From Cyanobacterium stanieri PCC 7202 (GTDB lineage Bacteria > Cyanobacteriota > Cyanobacteriia > Cyanobacteriales > Cyanobacteriaceae), in assembly GCA_000317655.1 (NCBI GenBank), contig CP003940.1, positions 1,612,001 through 1,676,000 on the forward strand: a stretch of DNA of 64,000 nucleotides, given 5' to 3'. Under the pieces are notes generated by a model, which ran no database searches, was not told the DNA's origin, and worked only from the letters and a program-made list of their open reading frames with translations. The position numbers and the translations under genes are program-made. Shown here piece by piece: positions 63,914 to 64,000 of this stretch (its first letter is position 1; each line of letters opens with the position of its first letter).

Positions 63914-64000
63914 TTTGCCTCTCGCTACATGGGCAAAAAAAATCTTCACAACTTTAATAGGTTGATTATGATATAACCTATATAGCAAATATAAATAAAT

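Overview
The window is chromosomal DNA of a low-GC cyanobacterium. The evidence is the many HIP1-type octamers (GCGATCGC) inside genes, the cyanobacterial gene content (sqdB, a glucolipid synthase of the MgdA type, SigG with its anti-sigma partner, FutA-type iron uptake, the asd/dapA/RNase J group) and heptameric GGCAATG tandem repeats. A Cyanobacterium/Geminocystis-like relative is my inference from protein style, not a database result. No rRNA, tRNA, CRISPR array, transposase or phage gene was recognised.

Layout. 1-1.7 kb: end of an iron ABC permease and its FutA-type binding protein. 1.7-10.6 kb: DUF697 GTPase, AEC transporter, M61 peptidase, a Crp-family regulator divergent from sulfate adenylyltransferase, radA and a secreted acidic protein. 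11.4-13.3 kb: sppA, aroH and a LysE-type exporter. 13.3-17.7 kb: asd, dapA and rnj. 17.9-33.4 kb: a fused sugar nucleotidyltransferase/phosphomutase-like protein, purH, a STAS protein, an orphan sugar permease, a TolC protein, envelope proteins, a glycosyltransferase, a transketolase/phosphoketolase-like enzyme and sqdB. 33.6-35.5 kb: htpG.

35.7-42.5 kb holds the most unusual block: four co-directional genes encoding a membrane vWA protein, a 1046-residue tubulin-like GTPase, a MotA/TolQ-type channel protein with a long helical tail, and a MotB/OmpA-type stator with a candidate ion-carrying Asp and a peptidoglycan-binding domain. This resembles the ZorA/ZorB motor of Zorya, but a tubulin-like GTPase and a vWA protein stand where the Zorya effectors would be. 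I know of no described system with exactly this composition.

42.6-64 kb: a cytosine-deaminase-like amidohydrolase, a TrpD2-like protein, a HEAT protein, an amidase, a c-di-GMP phosphodiesterase response regulator divergent from a histidine kinase, a SWIM protein, rodA (split by one extra base in a G10 run), pyrH-frr, an oxidoreductase, sfsA, sigG with anti-sigma factor, ffh, an MgdA-like glycosyltransferase and dxs.

Intergenic DNA is crowded with dispersed modular repeats: inverted-repeat elements ending in AGTTCGGGATAA, elements bounded by GCAGGGTGATTCA, GGTGGGCAATGCCCACC hairpins, GGACGTA palindromes and heptamer tandems. Some supply stop codons or terminators to the flanking genes.
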